From NCBI GenBank assembly GCA_026705605.1, contig JAPPAK010000006.1, forward strand, positions 310,001 to 374,000: a stretch of DNA of 64,000 bases, given 5' to 3'. A model generated the notes under the pieces. That model was not told the DNA's origin. It ran no database searches and saw only the letters and a list, made by a program, of their open reading frames with translations. Below are positions 33,946 to 42,466 of the stretch, piece after piece. Position numbers and translations under genes: made by a program. The stretch comes from Chloroflexota bacterium (GTDB lineage Bacteria; Chloroflexota; Dehalococcoidia; Tepidiformales; Tepidiformaceae). Each line of letters begins with the position of its first letter. Positions within the stretch are counted from its first letter, which is position 1.

Positions 33946-35915
33946 CAGCCCCGAGCTCCATCCAGGGCGCCCAGGCCGCCGCCGGCTCCACCGGCAGCGC
34001 CAGCGGCCTCGATGGGTGCATCGATCGCAGCGTCAGGCACCTCCTCTCCCTGCAGGCCGAGGACGGCTACTGGTGGGCTGAGCTCGAGTCGAACGCCACG
34101 ATGGCCGCCGAGCACCTCCTCCTCGAGCGCTTCCTCGGCACCACCGAGGAGGAGCGCGAGCAGGGCATCGTCCGCTACCTCCTGGGGCTCCAGTGCGAGG
34201 ACGGCTCCTGGCCCGTCTACTGGGGCGGTCCCGGCGACGTCAGCATCAGCACAGAGGCCTACTTCGCCCTCAAGCTCGCGGGGCTGGACCCCGAACGGGA
34301 GGAGATGAAGCGCGCCCGCGAGTTCATCCGCTCCCGGGGCGGCGTGGGCGCGACCCGTATCTTCACCAAGCTCTGGCTCTCCCTCTTCGGGCAGTTCGAC
34401 TGGGCGGCCCTTCCCGCCATGCCCCCCGAGTCGATCCTGATGCCCGTCGCCTCACCCCTGAACATCTACATGTTCGCCTCCTGGGCGCGCGCCACCATCG
34501 TTGCCATCCTCGTCGTCTGGGCCTACCGCCCCGTCGTCCCCATCCCCGATTACGCCCACGTCGACGAGCTCTACCTCGACCCCGCCGACCGGCGCTCCAT
34601 CCCCCTCCGCCGCGATCGGCAGCCCTTCACCTGGCGCAACGCCTTCCTCGCCATCGACCGGGTGCTGCACGCGCACGAGCGGCTCCCCTGGAAGCCCCTG
34701 CGCGACTTCTCCCTCAAAGAGTGCGAGCGCTGGATCATCGAGCACCAGGAAGCGGACGGCACCTGGGGAGTCATCCAGCCCCCGTCGGTCTACTCGCTTA
34801 TTGCCCTGCGGGCCCACGGCTACTCCATGGACCACCCCGTCATGCAGAAGGGGCTCAACGGCTTCCTCGGCGATTTCGCCCTGCGCCGCGGCAACACCTT
34901 CTCCGTGCAGCCCTGCCTCTCCCCCGTCTGGGACACCGCCCTCGCCGTCACCGGTCTGCGCGAGGCGGGCGTACCCGCCGACGATGAATCCCTCGTGCAG
35001 GCTGGGCGCTGGCTGCTCGCCCACGAGGTCCAGAGCCTCGGCGACTGGGCCCTCACCGTGCCCGGCATCGAGCCCGGCGGCTTCCCCTTCGAGTTCTCCA
35101 ACGAGCTCTACCCCGATACCGACGACACCGCCGAGGTGCTCATCGCCCTGCGCCTGCTCGACCTGCGCGGCAAGGACGGCCCCTTCCACCGCTCCAAGGT
35201 CTGGCTGCGGGCGATGCAGTCCACGAACGGCGGCTGGGGCGCCTTCGACCGCGACAACGACGACGAGTTCGTCTCCCGCATCCCCTTCGCCGACTTCGGC
35301 GCCACCTTCGACCCGCCCACCGAGGACGTGACCGCCCACATCCTCGAGGCCTTCGCCCTCGACGGCACCCCTCCGAGCGACGAGATGATGGACCGCGCCC
35401 TCGACTACCTCTGGGACACCCAGGAGCCGGACGGCTCCTGGTGGGGGCGCTGGGGAGTCAACTACCTCTACGGCCTGGGAGCGGCCGTCCCCGCGCTCGT
35501 CGCCGCCGGGGTCGACCCCGCCGACCCACGCCTCCGCCGGGCCGTGCGCTGGCTCGAACACCACCAGCAGCCCGACGGCGGCTGGGGCGAGAGCTGCGCC
35601 ACCTACGAGGACCCCTCCCTGCGCGGCCAGGGCCCCAGCACCGCCTCCCAGACCGCCTGGGCCCTGCTCGCGCTCCTCGCCGTCGAACCACCCGACCACC
35701 CCGCCACCGTGCGCGGCATTGACTACCTGGTACGCACGCAGACCGACGACGGCGAGTGGATCGAGCCACACTTCACGGGAACCGGTTTCCCGCGGGACTT
35801 CATGCTCAAGTACCACCTCTACTCCAACTACTGGCCCCTCTGGGCGCTCGGACGCTACCGGCGCCTGCGTGATGGGAACCCCATCCACCTGCCCGAGACG
35901 GACCCCCTGGGATGA
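33942..35915 (+). CDS. shc: Squalene-hopene cyclase
   Basis: About 657 residues, normal for the family. The proton-donating DxDD motif is DTDD in YPDTDDTAEVL, near residue 391. Several QW repeats of the alpha/alpha barrels are visible, such as STNGGWGAFDRDN, QEPDGSWWGRWGVNYLYG and QQPDGGWGESCATYED. The monotopic membrane enzyme cyclises squalene to hopene or hopanol. The start is GTG at 33942, overlapping the ispH stop (GTGA); an ATG far upstream in frame lies inside ispH and is not used. Confidence 0.97.
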   Translation: MTAPSSIQGAQAAAGSTGSASGLDGCIDRSVRHLLSLQAEDGYWWAELESNATMAAEHLLLERFLGTTEEEREQGIVRYLLGLQCEDGSWPVYWGGPGDVSISTEAYFALKLAGLDPEREEMKRAREFIRSRGGVGATRIFTKLWLSLFGQFDWAALPAMPPESILMPVASPLNIYMFASWARATIVAILVVWAYRPVVPIPDYAHVDELYLDPADRRSIPLRRDRQPFTWRNAFLAIDRVLHAHERLPWKPLRDFSLKECERWIIEHQEADGTWGVIQPPSVYSLIALRAHGYSMDHPVMQKGLNGFLGDFALRRGNTFSVQPCLSPVWDTALAVTGLREAGVPADDESLVQAGRWLLAHEVQSLGDWALTVPGIEPGGFPFEFSNELYPDTDDTAEVLIALRLLDLRGKDGPFHRSKVWLRAMQSTNGGWGAFDRDNDDEFVSRIPFADFGATFDPPTEDVTAHILEAFALDGTPPSDEMMDRALDYLWDTQEPDGSWWGRWGVNYLYGLGAAVPALVAAGVDPADPRLRRAVRWLEHHQQPDGGWGESCATYEDPSLRGQGPSTASQTAWALLALLAVEPPDHPATVRGIDYLVRTQTDDGEWIEPHFTGTGFPRDFMLKYHLYSNYWPLWALGRYRRLRDGNPIHLPETDPLG

Positions 35916-36811
35916 CCGCCCAGACCGGCGACGGCCTTCGGCGGTGGCCCATCGAGCGCCCCACGACTCCCCGCGAGGCCTATCGCTGGTGCGAGCAGTA
36001 CGCCCGCCGCCACGACGAGAACTTCACCGTCGTGTCCTTCCTCCTGCCAAAGAAGCTGCGCTGGCACTTCTTCGCCGTCTACGCCTTCTGCCGCTACACC
36101 GATGATCTCGGCGACGAGGCCGAGGGCGATCGCCTCGCCCTCCTCGATTCCTGGGAGCAGGACCTGCGCGACGCCGTCGCCGGGAACCCCCGGCGCCCCC
36201 TCCTGATCGCTCTCGCCCGCACCATCGAGCGGAAGGAGATCCCCCTCGACCCCTTCCTTCGCCTGATCGAGGCGAACCGCATGGACCAGCGCGTTTCCCG
36301 CTTCGCCACCTACGACGACGTCCTCACCTACTGCAGCTACTCGGCCACGCCCGTCGGCCAGATGGTGCTGGCCGTCCTCGGCTACACCGATGCCGAGCGC
36401 GTCGCCCTCTCCGACCAGACCTGCATCGGCCTCCAGCTCGCGAACTTCTGGCAGGACGTCTCCGTCGACATCGAGAAGGGCCGCATCTACCTGCCGCTCG
36501 AGGACCTGCAGCGCTTCGGCGTCGACGAGCAGCAGATCATCGACCGGCGCTTCGACGAGCGCTACCGCGAGCTCATGAAGTTCGAAGTGGCCCGCGCCCG
36601 CGCCTGCTTCGCCGAGGGCAAGAAGCTCGAGTCCCGCGTCTCGCGCTCGGTTCGCACCGACATCCGCCTCTACCGGCTCGGCGGCGAGGCCATCCTCAAC
36701 GCCATCGAGGCCGCCGGTTACGACACGCTCAGCGCCCGCCCCCGCGTCACGAAGGCCGTCAAGGCCCGGCTGGCGGTCGTGAACGGCGCCCGCATCGCGA
36801 TGGGTATCTGA
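35912..36811 (+). CDS. hpnC: Hydroxysqualene synthase HpnC
   Basis: A 299-residue trans-isoprenyl-diphosphate synthase-like protein. The Asp-rich sites are YAFCRYTDDLGDEAEGD and LANFWQDVSVDIEKGRIYLP, the second matching the HpnC form. In the HpnCDE route, HpnC converts presqualene diphosphate made by HpnD into hydroxysqualene. It overlaps shc by four bases (ATGA) and precedes hpnD by 17 bp. Confidence 0.94.
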   Translation: MTAQTGDGLRRWPIERPTTPREAYRWCEQYARRHDENFTVVSFLLPKKLRWHFFAVYAFCRYTDDLGDEAEGDRLALLDSWEQDLRDAVAGNPRRPLLIALARTIERKEIPLDPFLRLIEANRMDQRVSRFATYDDVLTYCSYSATPVGQMVLAVLGYTDAERVALSDQTCIGLQLANFWQDVSVDIEKGRIYLPLEDLQRFGVDEQQIIDRRFDERYRELMKFEVARARACFAEGKKLESRVSRSVRTDIRLYRLGGEAILNAIEAAGYDTLSARPRVTKAVKARLAVVNGARIAMGI

Positions 36812-36828
36812 GAGAGGGGAAGACGCAA

Positions 36829-37749
36829 ATGGCTTTCGACGTGCTGGCGGAGCTCGATGCTCACGCCGACGAGCGATTCACACCCGAAGAGGCCTACGCC
36901 TGGTGCAAGGCCTACACGAAGGACCGCGCCTCGAACTTCTACTACGCCTTCACCATCCTGCCCGCGCAGAAGCGCAACGCCATCTACGCCGCCTACGCCT
37001 TCAGCGGCTACGTCGATGACATCGCCGACGAGCTGACGGATCGGTCCCGCCAGGAGAAGGAGATCGCCCTCGCCCGCGAGCGCCTCGAGGGCTGCTACGC
37101 GGGCTCCCGCCAGGGGCCGCTCTTCATCGCCCTCGGTGACGCCGTCGACCGCTTCTCCATGCCCCAGCAGCACTTCGAGGAGCTGGTGAACGGCGTCGAG
37201 ATGGACTTCACCATCAACCGCTACGAGACCTGGGACGACCTCCGCCAGTACTGCTACCGCGTGGCCTCGATGGTCGGCCACATCTGCGTCTCCATCTTCG
37301 GCGCGAAGCCCCACCCCCGCGCCGAGGAGTTCGCCACCAGCATGGGGATCGGCCTCCAGATCGTGAACATCATGCGCGACGTGAAGGAGGACGCGGAGCG
37401 AGGCCGCGTCTACTTCCCCACCGAGGAGCTTGCCGCCCACGGCCTCACGCCGGAGGACATCCTCGCCTGCGACTACGACGAGCGCTTCCGCTCGATGCTG
37501 GCCGCCCAGGGCGAGCGCGCCCATCGCTACTTCCGCCGCGGACGCCACCTCCTGCCCCTGCTCGATGTGCGCTCGCGCATGTGCGTGAACGTGCTCCAGG
37601 GCGTTTACTTCGAGCTTCTCCAGCGCATCGAGGAGCGCAACTACGACGTCCTTTCCGAGCGCGTCCGCCTCAACGGCCGCGAGAAGGCCTCGGCCATCGC
37701 CCGCCTCTGGGGTTCCGCCGCCCTGCTGGGGCCGGCGCGATCGGGCTGA
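36829..37749 (+). CDS. hpnD: Presqualene diphosphate synthase HpnD
   Basis: A 306-residue squalene/phytoene-synthase-like enzyme. Asp-rich motifs are AFSGYVDDIADE and IVNIMRDVKEDAERGRVYFP. The YCYRVASMVGHICVSIFG segment is typical of HpnD and phytoene synthases. It condenses two farnesyl diphosphates head to head. It is the second of three squalene genes in the order hpnC-hpnD-hpnE. Confidence 0.94.
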   Translation: MAFDVLAELDAHADERFTPEEAYAWCKAYTKDRASNFYYAFTILPAQKRNAIYAAYAFSGYVDDIADELTDRSRQEKEIALARERLEGCYAGSRQGPLFIALGDAVDRFSMPQQHFEELVNGVEMDFTINRYETWDDLRQYCYRVASMVGHICVSIFGAKPHPRAEEFATSMGIGLQIVNIMRDVKEDAERGRVYFPTEELAAHGLTPEDILACDYDERFRSMLAAQGERAHRYFRRGRHLLPLLDVRSRMCVNVLQGVYFELLQRIEERNYDVLSERVRLNGREKASAIARLWGSAALLGPARSG

Positions 37750-37762
37750 CGCCCGCACGGCC

Positions 37763-39097
37763 ATGAGGGTCGGCATCATCGGCGCGGGCCTGGCCGGACT
37801 GGCCGCCGGGCTGGAGCTCGCCGACCGCGGTCACCAGGTCGAGGTGCTGGAACGCCGCCCCTGGGCAGGCGGGGCCACCTATTCGTTCCTCGACGACGAG
37901 ACCGGCGACGAGGTCGACAACGGCCAGCACCTTTTCATGGAGTGCACCTCCGCCTACCGCGCCTTCCTCGAACGCCTCGGCACCCTGCACCTGACCTACC
38001 GCCAGGAGCGCCTGCACGTCCCCGTGTTCGACCCCGACGGCCGCCGCTCCGACCTCTCGTCCTCGAACCTGCCCCTCGGGCTCCACCTCGCCCCCGCCCT
38101 CCTCCGCTACCGCCACCTCTCCTGGCGCCAGAAGATCGAGATCGCGCGCGCCTTTCTCGCGCTGCGGCTCCTCCAGGTCCACGAGCGCGGACGCCTTGAG
38201 CGGATCACGTTCGAACAGTGGCTGCGCGAGCGGAAGCAATCGCCGGACACGATCCGCGAGTTCTGGGACTTCCTCGTCATCCCCACGCTCAACTGCCGCG
38301 CCGGCGAAGCCAGCGCCAGCCAGTCGATCTTCGTGCTCGAAGAAGGCTTCCAGAAGGATCCCCGTGCCGCCGCCCTCGCCGTGCCCGCGACGGGCCTCTC
38401 GAAGCTCCACGTAGAGCCCGCCATCCGCGCGATTGAAGAGCGAGGCGGGATGGTCGCCGTGCGAGCTGGCGTCGAGTGCGTCCGGGTCGAGGAGGGCCGC
38501 GTCGTATCGCTGGCCCTGGGCGACGGCGAGTGTCGCACCTTCGATGCGTACGTCAGCGCCCTCGCCCCCTGGCGCCTCCTCCCCCTTCTCCCCGAGCAGG
38601 TGCGCGGGGACAGACCGTTCGCCGACCTCGCCCACTTCGAGCCCGCCCCCATCCTCAACCTCCACCTCTGGTTCGACCGCCCCGTCCTGGACCTCCACTG
38701 CGCCTCCTTCATCCGTTCTGAGGTGCAGTGGGTCTTCAACCGCACTCGCCTCGGCGGCGAGGACGAGTCGAAGCGCCAGCACCTCGTCCTCTCGATCAGC
38801 GCGCCGGGCGATCTCTTCGCCCTGAGCCAGGAGCAGGTCTGCGAGCGCGTCCTGCCGCAGCTGCGGCAGGCGCTGCCGGCCGCCCGCGACGCCAACCTCG
38901 TGCGCTACCGCGTGACCAAGGAGCCGGAGGCGACCTTCGTGCCCGCTCCCGGCCTCTTCCGTCCCGGCCCCCGCACGCCGCTCCCCAACTTCTTCCTGGC
39001 GGGCTCGTACACCGATACGGGCTGGCCCGCCACCATGGAATCGGCCGTTCGAAGCGGTCTCGCCGCGGCAGCAGCAGTGGAGGCGAGCAGTGCATAG
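37763..39097 (+). CDS. hpnE: Hydroxysqualene dehydroxylase HpnE (FAD-dependent)
   Basis: A 444-residue FAD-binding amine-oxidase/desaturase-like protein. The N terminus VGIIGAGLAGLAAGLELADRG is the dinucleotide-binding loop, followed by the VLERRPWAGGATYSF segment and DNGQHLFMECT. The C terminus LAGSYTDTGWPATMESAVRSG is typical of HpnE and carotenoid desaturases. It removes the hydroxyl of hydroxysqualene to yield squalene. It follows hpnD after 13 bp. Confidence 0.94.
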   Translation: MRVGIIGAGLAGLAAGLELADRGHQVEVLERRPWAGGATYSFLDDETGDEVDNGQHLFMECTSAYRAFLERLGTLHLTYRQERLHVPVFDPDGRRSDLSSSNLPLGLHLAPALLRYRHLSWRQKIEIARAFLALRLLQVHERGRLERITFEQWLRERKQSPDTIREFWDFLVIPTLNCRAGEASASQSIFVLEEGFQKDPRAAALAVPATGLSKLHVEPAIRAIEERGGMVAVRAGVECVRVEEGRVVSLALGDGECRTFDAYVSALAPWRLLPLLPEQVRGDRPFADLAHFEPAPILNLHLWFDRPVLDLHCASFIRSEVQWVFNRTRLGGEDESKRQHLVLSISAPGDLFALSQEQVCERVLPQLRQALPAARDANLVRYRVTKEPEATFVPAPGLFRPGPRTPLPNFFLAGSYTDTGWPATMESAVRSGLAAAAAVEASSA

Positions 39098-39151
39098 CCT
39101 TCGCGCCGCTCGCTCCGTATGCTGTGCCGCCAGTCTCCCGGAGGAATCACG

Positions 39152-40177
39152 ATGGGAATCCCCCTTCGCCAGGCGTTCGCCGTCAGCCGCTACCTGCTGA
39201 AGCAGAAGCTGCTGCGTAAGGAGCGGTACCCGCTCGTGCTCATGCTGGAGCCGCTCTATCGCTGCAATCTCGAGTGCGAGGGCTGCGGCAAGATCCAGCA
39301 CCCCGAGGAGATCCTCAACACCTACCTCTCCCCGGAGGAGTGTTGGGAAGCCGCCGATGAGTGCGGCGCGCCCGTCGTCTCCATTGCCGGCGGCGAACCC
39401 CTTATTCACCCCCAGATCGACGAGATCGTCGAGGGCCTGATCGAGCGCAAGAAGTTCGTCTACCTCTGCACCAACGCCATCCTCCTCGATCGCTGGCTGC
39501 CGAAGCTGGAACCCTCCCCCTACCTCACCATCAGCGTCCACATGGACGGCCTCCGCGAGCAGCACGACAAGGCCGTCGACCGTGAGGGCGTCTTCGACAA
39601 GGCCGTGGCCGGCATTCGCGAGGCGAAGGAGCAGGGATACCGCGTCAGCACGAACACCACCGTCTTCAACGACAGCTCTCCGCAGGAGATGGGCGACCTC
39701 TTCAACTTCCTTATGGACGACCTCAACGTCGACGGCATGATGGTTTCGCCCGGCTACGACTACCCCAAGGCCCCCAACCAGAGCGTCTTCCTCAGGCGCC
39801 CCGAGATGATCTCCACCTTCAAGTCAATCCTCGATTCCCCCGACCGCCGCCGCTGGCGCTTCTTCCATACCCCCGTCTTCCTCGATTTCCTCCAGGGCGA
39901 GCGCGCCATGCAGTGCACGGCCTGGGGCAACCCCACGCGCAGCGTCCTCGGCTGGCAGCGTCCCTGCTACCTGATGAACGAGAGCTACGCCGAGAGCTTC
40001 GTCGAGCTCATTGAGGAAACCGAGTGGGAGCGCTACGGCTACGGTCGCGACGCGCGCTGCACCAACTGCATGGCCCACTGCGGCTACGAGGCCACCGCCG
40101 TCGGCGCGACCATGGCCAGCCCTCTCGAGGGCGTCCGCGCGGCGCTCGGCACGCTAGGCGGCCGCGGCAGTTCGTGA
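39152..40177 (+). CDS. hpnH: Adenosyl-hopene transferase HpnH (radical SAM)
   Basis: About 341 residues. The radical SAM cluster motif is CNLECEGC (Cys38, Cys42, Cys45) in PLYRCNLECEGCGKIQHP, the HpnH form. SIAGGEPLIHPQIDEIV and YLCTNAILLD follow, and a C-terminal cysteine set (CTNCMAHCGYEA) is kept. It adds a 5'-deoxyadenosyl radical to diploptene, giving adenosylhopane. The start is set at ATG 39152 by a GGAGG seven bases upstream; an ATG at 39119 has no such site. Confidence 0.96.
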   Translation: MGIPLRQAFAVSRYLLKQKLLRKERYPLVLMLEPLYRCNLECEGCGKIQHPEEILNTYLSPEECWEAADECGAPVVSIAGGEPLIHPQIDEIVEGLIERKKFVYLCTNAILLDRWLPKLEPSPYLTISVHMDGLREQHDKAVDREGVFDKAVAGIREAKEQGYRVSTNTTVFNDSSPQEMGDLFNFLMDDLNVDGMMVSPGYDYPKAPNQSVFLRRPEMISTFKSILDSPDRRRWRFFHTPVFLDFLQGERAMQCTAWGNPTRSVLGWQRPCYLMNESYAESFVELIEETEWERYGYGRDARCTNCMAHCGYEATAVGATMASPLEGVRAALGTLGGRGSS

Positions 40178-40857
40178 GCCTCCTCATCGTGGCGCCCACG
40201 ACGCGCGAAGCGCGCGCGATCGGTTCCGGGTGCCAGGTCACGGGCACGGGTGAGGCAGGCGGGCGCGCCCTCGCCTCGCTCCTGCAGGAGCAGAAGCCCG
40301 ACACCGTCCTCATCGCGGGCCTCTGCGGTGGCCTCGACCCTTCCCTCGGTCCCGGCCACCTCATCCTCGCCCGCGAGGCCATGAACGAGGCCGGCGAGGC
40401 CCTCCAGCCTCCCGCCATGACGCTCCAGAACGCCCGCCGAGCCCTCCGCAACGAGGGTTCCCGGTTTGTCTGCTCGCGGCTCGTGACCGTTGCCAGCCCC
40501 GTCGCCACGCGCACTGCCAAGCGCGACCTCTGGAACGAGCACGGAGCCGCCGGCGTCGACATGGAGACCGCCGCCTTCGCCCGGGTGGCCGTTGAGCACG
40601 GCGTCGATTGGATGGCCCTGCGCGCCGTCATCGACCCCGCCGCCATGGAGCTGCCCGCCCCCCTCCGCGACTGGAACGGCGAGTCGAGCGAGATCGGCAT
40701 GGCCGCCGGCATTGCCCTGCGCCCCAACGCGTGGCTCGCCGGCGGGCGTCTGGCCATCGCGCTCCGATCGGCCGGACGAGCCTTGCGCGCGGCCGCCCCG
40801 ATCGTCGCCCGCGTGGTCCGCGACACCGTCCCCCTCGGCGACGACCTCCTGGCCTGA
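40174..40857 (+). CDS. hpnG: HpnG-like nucleosidase/phosphorylase
   Basis: About 227 residues of the purine nucleoside phosphorylase/MTAN superfamily. The purine-binding segment DTVLIAGLCGGLDPSLGPGHLILA and the ribose-binding GAAGVDMETAAFARVA are visible. Next to hpnH it is best read as HpnG, which removes adenine from adenosylhopane to give a ribosylhopane. The GTG at 40174 overlaps the hpnH stop by four bases. The name rests on fold plus position; overall similarity to characterised HpnG cannot be measured here. Confidence 0.88.
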   Translation: MSLLIVAPTTREARAIGSGCQVTGTGEAGGRALASLLQEQKPDTVLIAGLCGGLDPSLGPGHLILAREAMNEAGEALQPPAMTLQNARRALRNEGSRFVCSRLVTVASPVATRTAKRDLWNEHGAAGVDMETAAFARVAVEHGVDWMALRAVIDPAAMELPAPLRDWNGESSEIGMAAGIALRPNAWLAGGRLAIALRSAGRALRAAAPIVARVVRDTVPLGDDLLA

Positions 40858-41651
40858 TGCCTGCCCAGCCCGTCGTCGTCATTACCGGCGCGAGCGCCGG
40901 GATCGGGCGCGCAACCGCCATTCGCTTCGCCCGCGAGGGCGCCACGATCGTCCTCGCCGCGCGTTCGCGCGAGCGCCTTGAGCGTCTCGCCGAACGTCTC
41001 GAACACCGCTTCGGCGTGGAGGTCCTCGTCGTGCCCTGCGACGTGCGCGATCGCGGCCAGGTAGAGGGGCTGGCAGAGGCCGCTGTCGCCACCTTCGGGC
41101 GCATCGACGTGCTCGTGAACAACGCCGGTTACGGCCTCTACGGCCGCATCGAGGACACCCCCGACGAGGCCTTCCGCGACCTCCTCGAAACCAACGTGCT
41201 CGGCGTACACCACGCCATCCGCGCCGTCCTGCCACACATGCGCCGCCGTGCCTCGGGCCACATCGTCAATGTCGGCTCGGTCGTCGGGAAACGGAGCTGG
41301 CCGTATCACGGCGCCTACGCCGCCAGCAAGTTCGCCCTCACCGGGTTGACCCAGGCGCTGCGCGGCGAGCTAGCCGGCTCCGGCGTGACGGTCTCGCTGG
41401 TGCTTCCTGCCAGCACCGACACCGAGTTCTTCGCCAACGCCCCCACCTATTCCTCCGAGTACGCCCCCGCGCCCCTCGGCCCCCTGCAGACACCGGGCCA
41501 GGTGGCCCGCGCCATCGTCCGCTCGGTGAAGCGCCCCGCCGCCGAGGTGCACATGCAGCCCCTCATGCGCACCGCTCACGTCCTCTCCGAGGTCTTCCCG
41601 GGCCTCACCGCCTGGGCGAGCGAACTCCACTACCGGTGGCTCCAGCGCTGA
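40857..41651 (+). CDS. Short-chain dehydrogenase in the hopanoid operon
   Basis: About 264 residues of the classical SDR family. It has the cofactor loop TGASAGIGRATAIRFA, the NNAGYG strand, a catalytic Ser in VNVGSVVG, and Tyr-Lys in YAASKFALTG. The ATG at 40857 overlaps the hpnG stop by one base, which makes it the last gene of a tightly coupled hopanoid operon. Its position right after HpnH and HpnG suggests that it reduces the open-chain aldehyde of ribosylhopane to the polyol; this is inference. A general SDR unrelated to hopanoids remains possible. Confidence 0.88.
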   Translation: MPAQPVVVITGASAGIGRATAIRFAREGATIVLAARSRERLERLAERLEHRFGVEVLVVPCDVRDRGQVEGLAEAAVATFGRIDVLVNNAGYGLYGRIEDTPDEAFRDLLETNVLGVHHAIRAVLPHMRRRASGHIVNVGSVVGKRSWPYHGAYAASKFALTGLTQALRGELAGSGVTVSLVLPASTDTEFFANAPTYSSEYAPAPLGPLQTPGQVARAIVRSVKRPAAEVHMQPLMRTAHVLSEVFPGLTAWASELHYRWLQR

Positions 41652-41704
41652 CGTCCCTGCCAACCCTTTCAGCAGCAACTCGTTGAAGTCCGTACCATTG
41701 CTGC

Positions 41705-42220
41705 GTGACAACCGAAGCCGAGGTTGAAACGAACTCAATTCCGGGTGCGCGGCTCCTGCTCGACCAGATGGTTCGCCTCAACGACAACGTGATCGTCTCG
41801 GTTGACCAATTGCGGCAGAAGTCGCGTGCCTACCTGAGCGTAGGAGCGCTCGCGGTTACGGCCTCGGCAGCATTCCTTGCCCTTGCGGACGACCTTCCGG
41901 CAGGGCTGTGGGTGGGGTCAGTCGTGGCGCTCGTCTTGTTTGGCGTTTCGGCGGGTGTCGCCGTCCGGGCCGAGCTCTCAACGTCGCTGCCCGACGCGCC
42001 AAGTACGAGGAGACTCGCGTCCCTCGTAACCGAGCCTGCATCCGCGTGGAGCGACGACCAGATCGCGCTCTGGGTGGCTCGCGAGTACATCGAGCAGATC
42101 CAGCCACTGGCGGAGCGAGAACTCACCCAGACGGCTTACCTCATCCGTTTCCAGCTAGCACTGTTCCTTGGTGAGATCGCAGCCGTGGGCGGAACGCTCG
42201 TCGCTGCCCTGGCGGCTTAA
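41705..42220 (+). CDS. Hypothetical membrane protein, three helices
   Basis: A 171-residue protein with a soluble N-terminal helix region, two adjoining transmembrane helices (about residues 43-62 and 69-87), an extended loop of about 55 residues and a final hydrophobic helix (about 148-169). The arrangement recalls small two- or three-helix membrane effectors, but no named domain can be assigned. The start is GTG. It follows the hopanoid operon after 53 bp, and its AT-richer codon use differs from the operon genes. Confidence 0.62.
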   Translation: MTTEAEVETNSIPGARLLLDQMVRLNDNVIVSVDQLRQKSRAYLSVGALAVTASAAFLALADDLPAGLWVGSVVALVLFGVSAGVAVRAELSTSLPDAPSTRRLASLVTEPASAWSDDQIALWVAREYIEQIQPLAERELTQTAYLIRFQLALFLGEIAAVGGTLVAALAA

Positions 42221-42372
42221 TCGTCGGAAGGCGGAGGCTTCGGCGGGGGAAAGGTTCGAGGGTAGTCGCGCGTAGTGACATGAGGAGGCTCATCGGAACG
42301 GGGCGGTAGTCGCACTGGCTTCGGGCTTGCCGAACCTTGCCCCTGCTCCTCGTTCTTGCTCATGGCATCCAT
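42217..42372 (-). CDS. Possible short proline-rich protein
   Basis: A 51-codon open frame, MDAMSKNEEQG..., with an acidic start and a Pro/Arg-rich end (FPPPKPPPSDD). The ATG at 42372 has AGGGA about nine bases upstream; an ATG at 42363 is also possible. It overlaps the preceding membrane protein gene tail to tail by four bases. It could be real or chance. Confidence 0.3.
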   Translation of the reverse strand: MDAMSKNEEQGQGSASPKPVRLPPRSDEPPHVTTRDYPRTFPPPKPPPSDD

Positions 42373-42414
42373 GATGCCGTGTCCCTGGCAATCTCGCCAG
42401 ACCCCGGACATGAA

Positions 42415-42439
42415 GGAGGGGCGGCCTGGCCGCCCCTCC
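42415..42439 (-). terminator. Candidate terminator hairpin after the Rieske oxygenase gene
   Basis: A perfect 10-bp GC-rich stem (arms 42415-42424 and 42430-42439) with a five-base loop, 27 bases after the stop of the minus-strand Rieske gene. The T-tract is weak, so termination may be partial. Confidence 0.5.
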
Positions 42440-42466
42440 GGTCGTAGTGGCTGACGGCCCCCGCGG

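Noticed and set aside
37670..39565. 631-codon minus-strand open frame
   Set aside because: Antisense to hpnE and the start of hpnH, which are secure; no motif in the antisense product.
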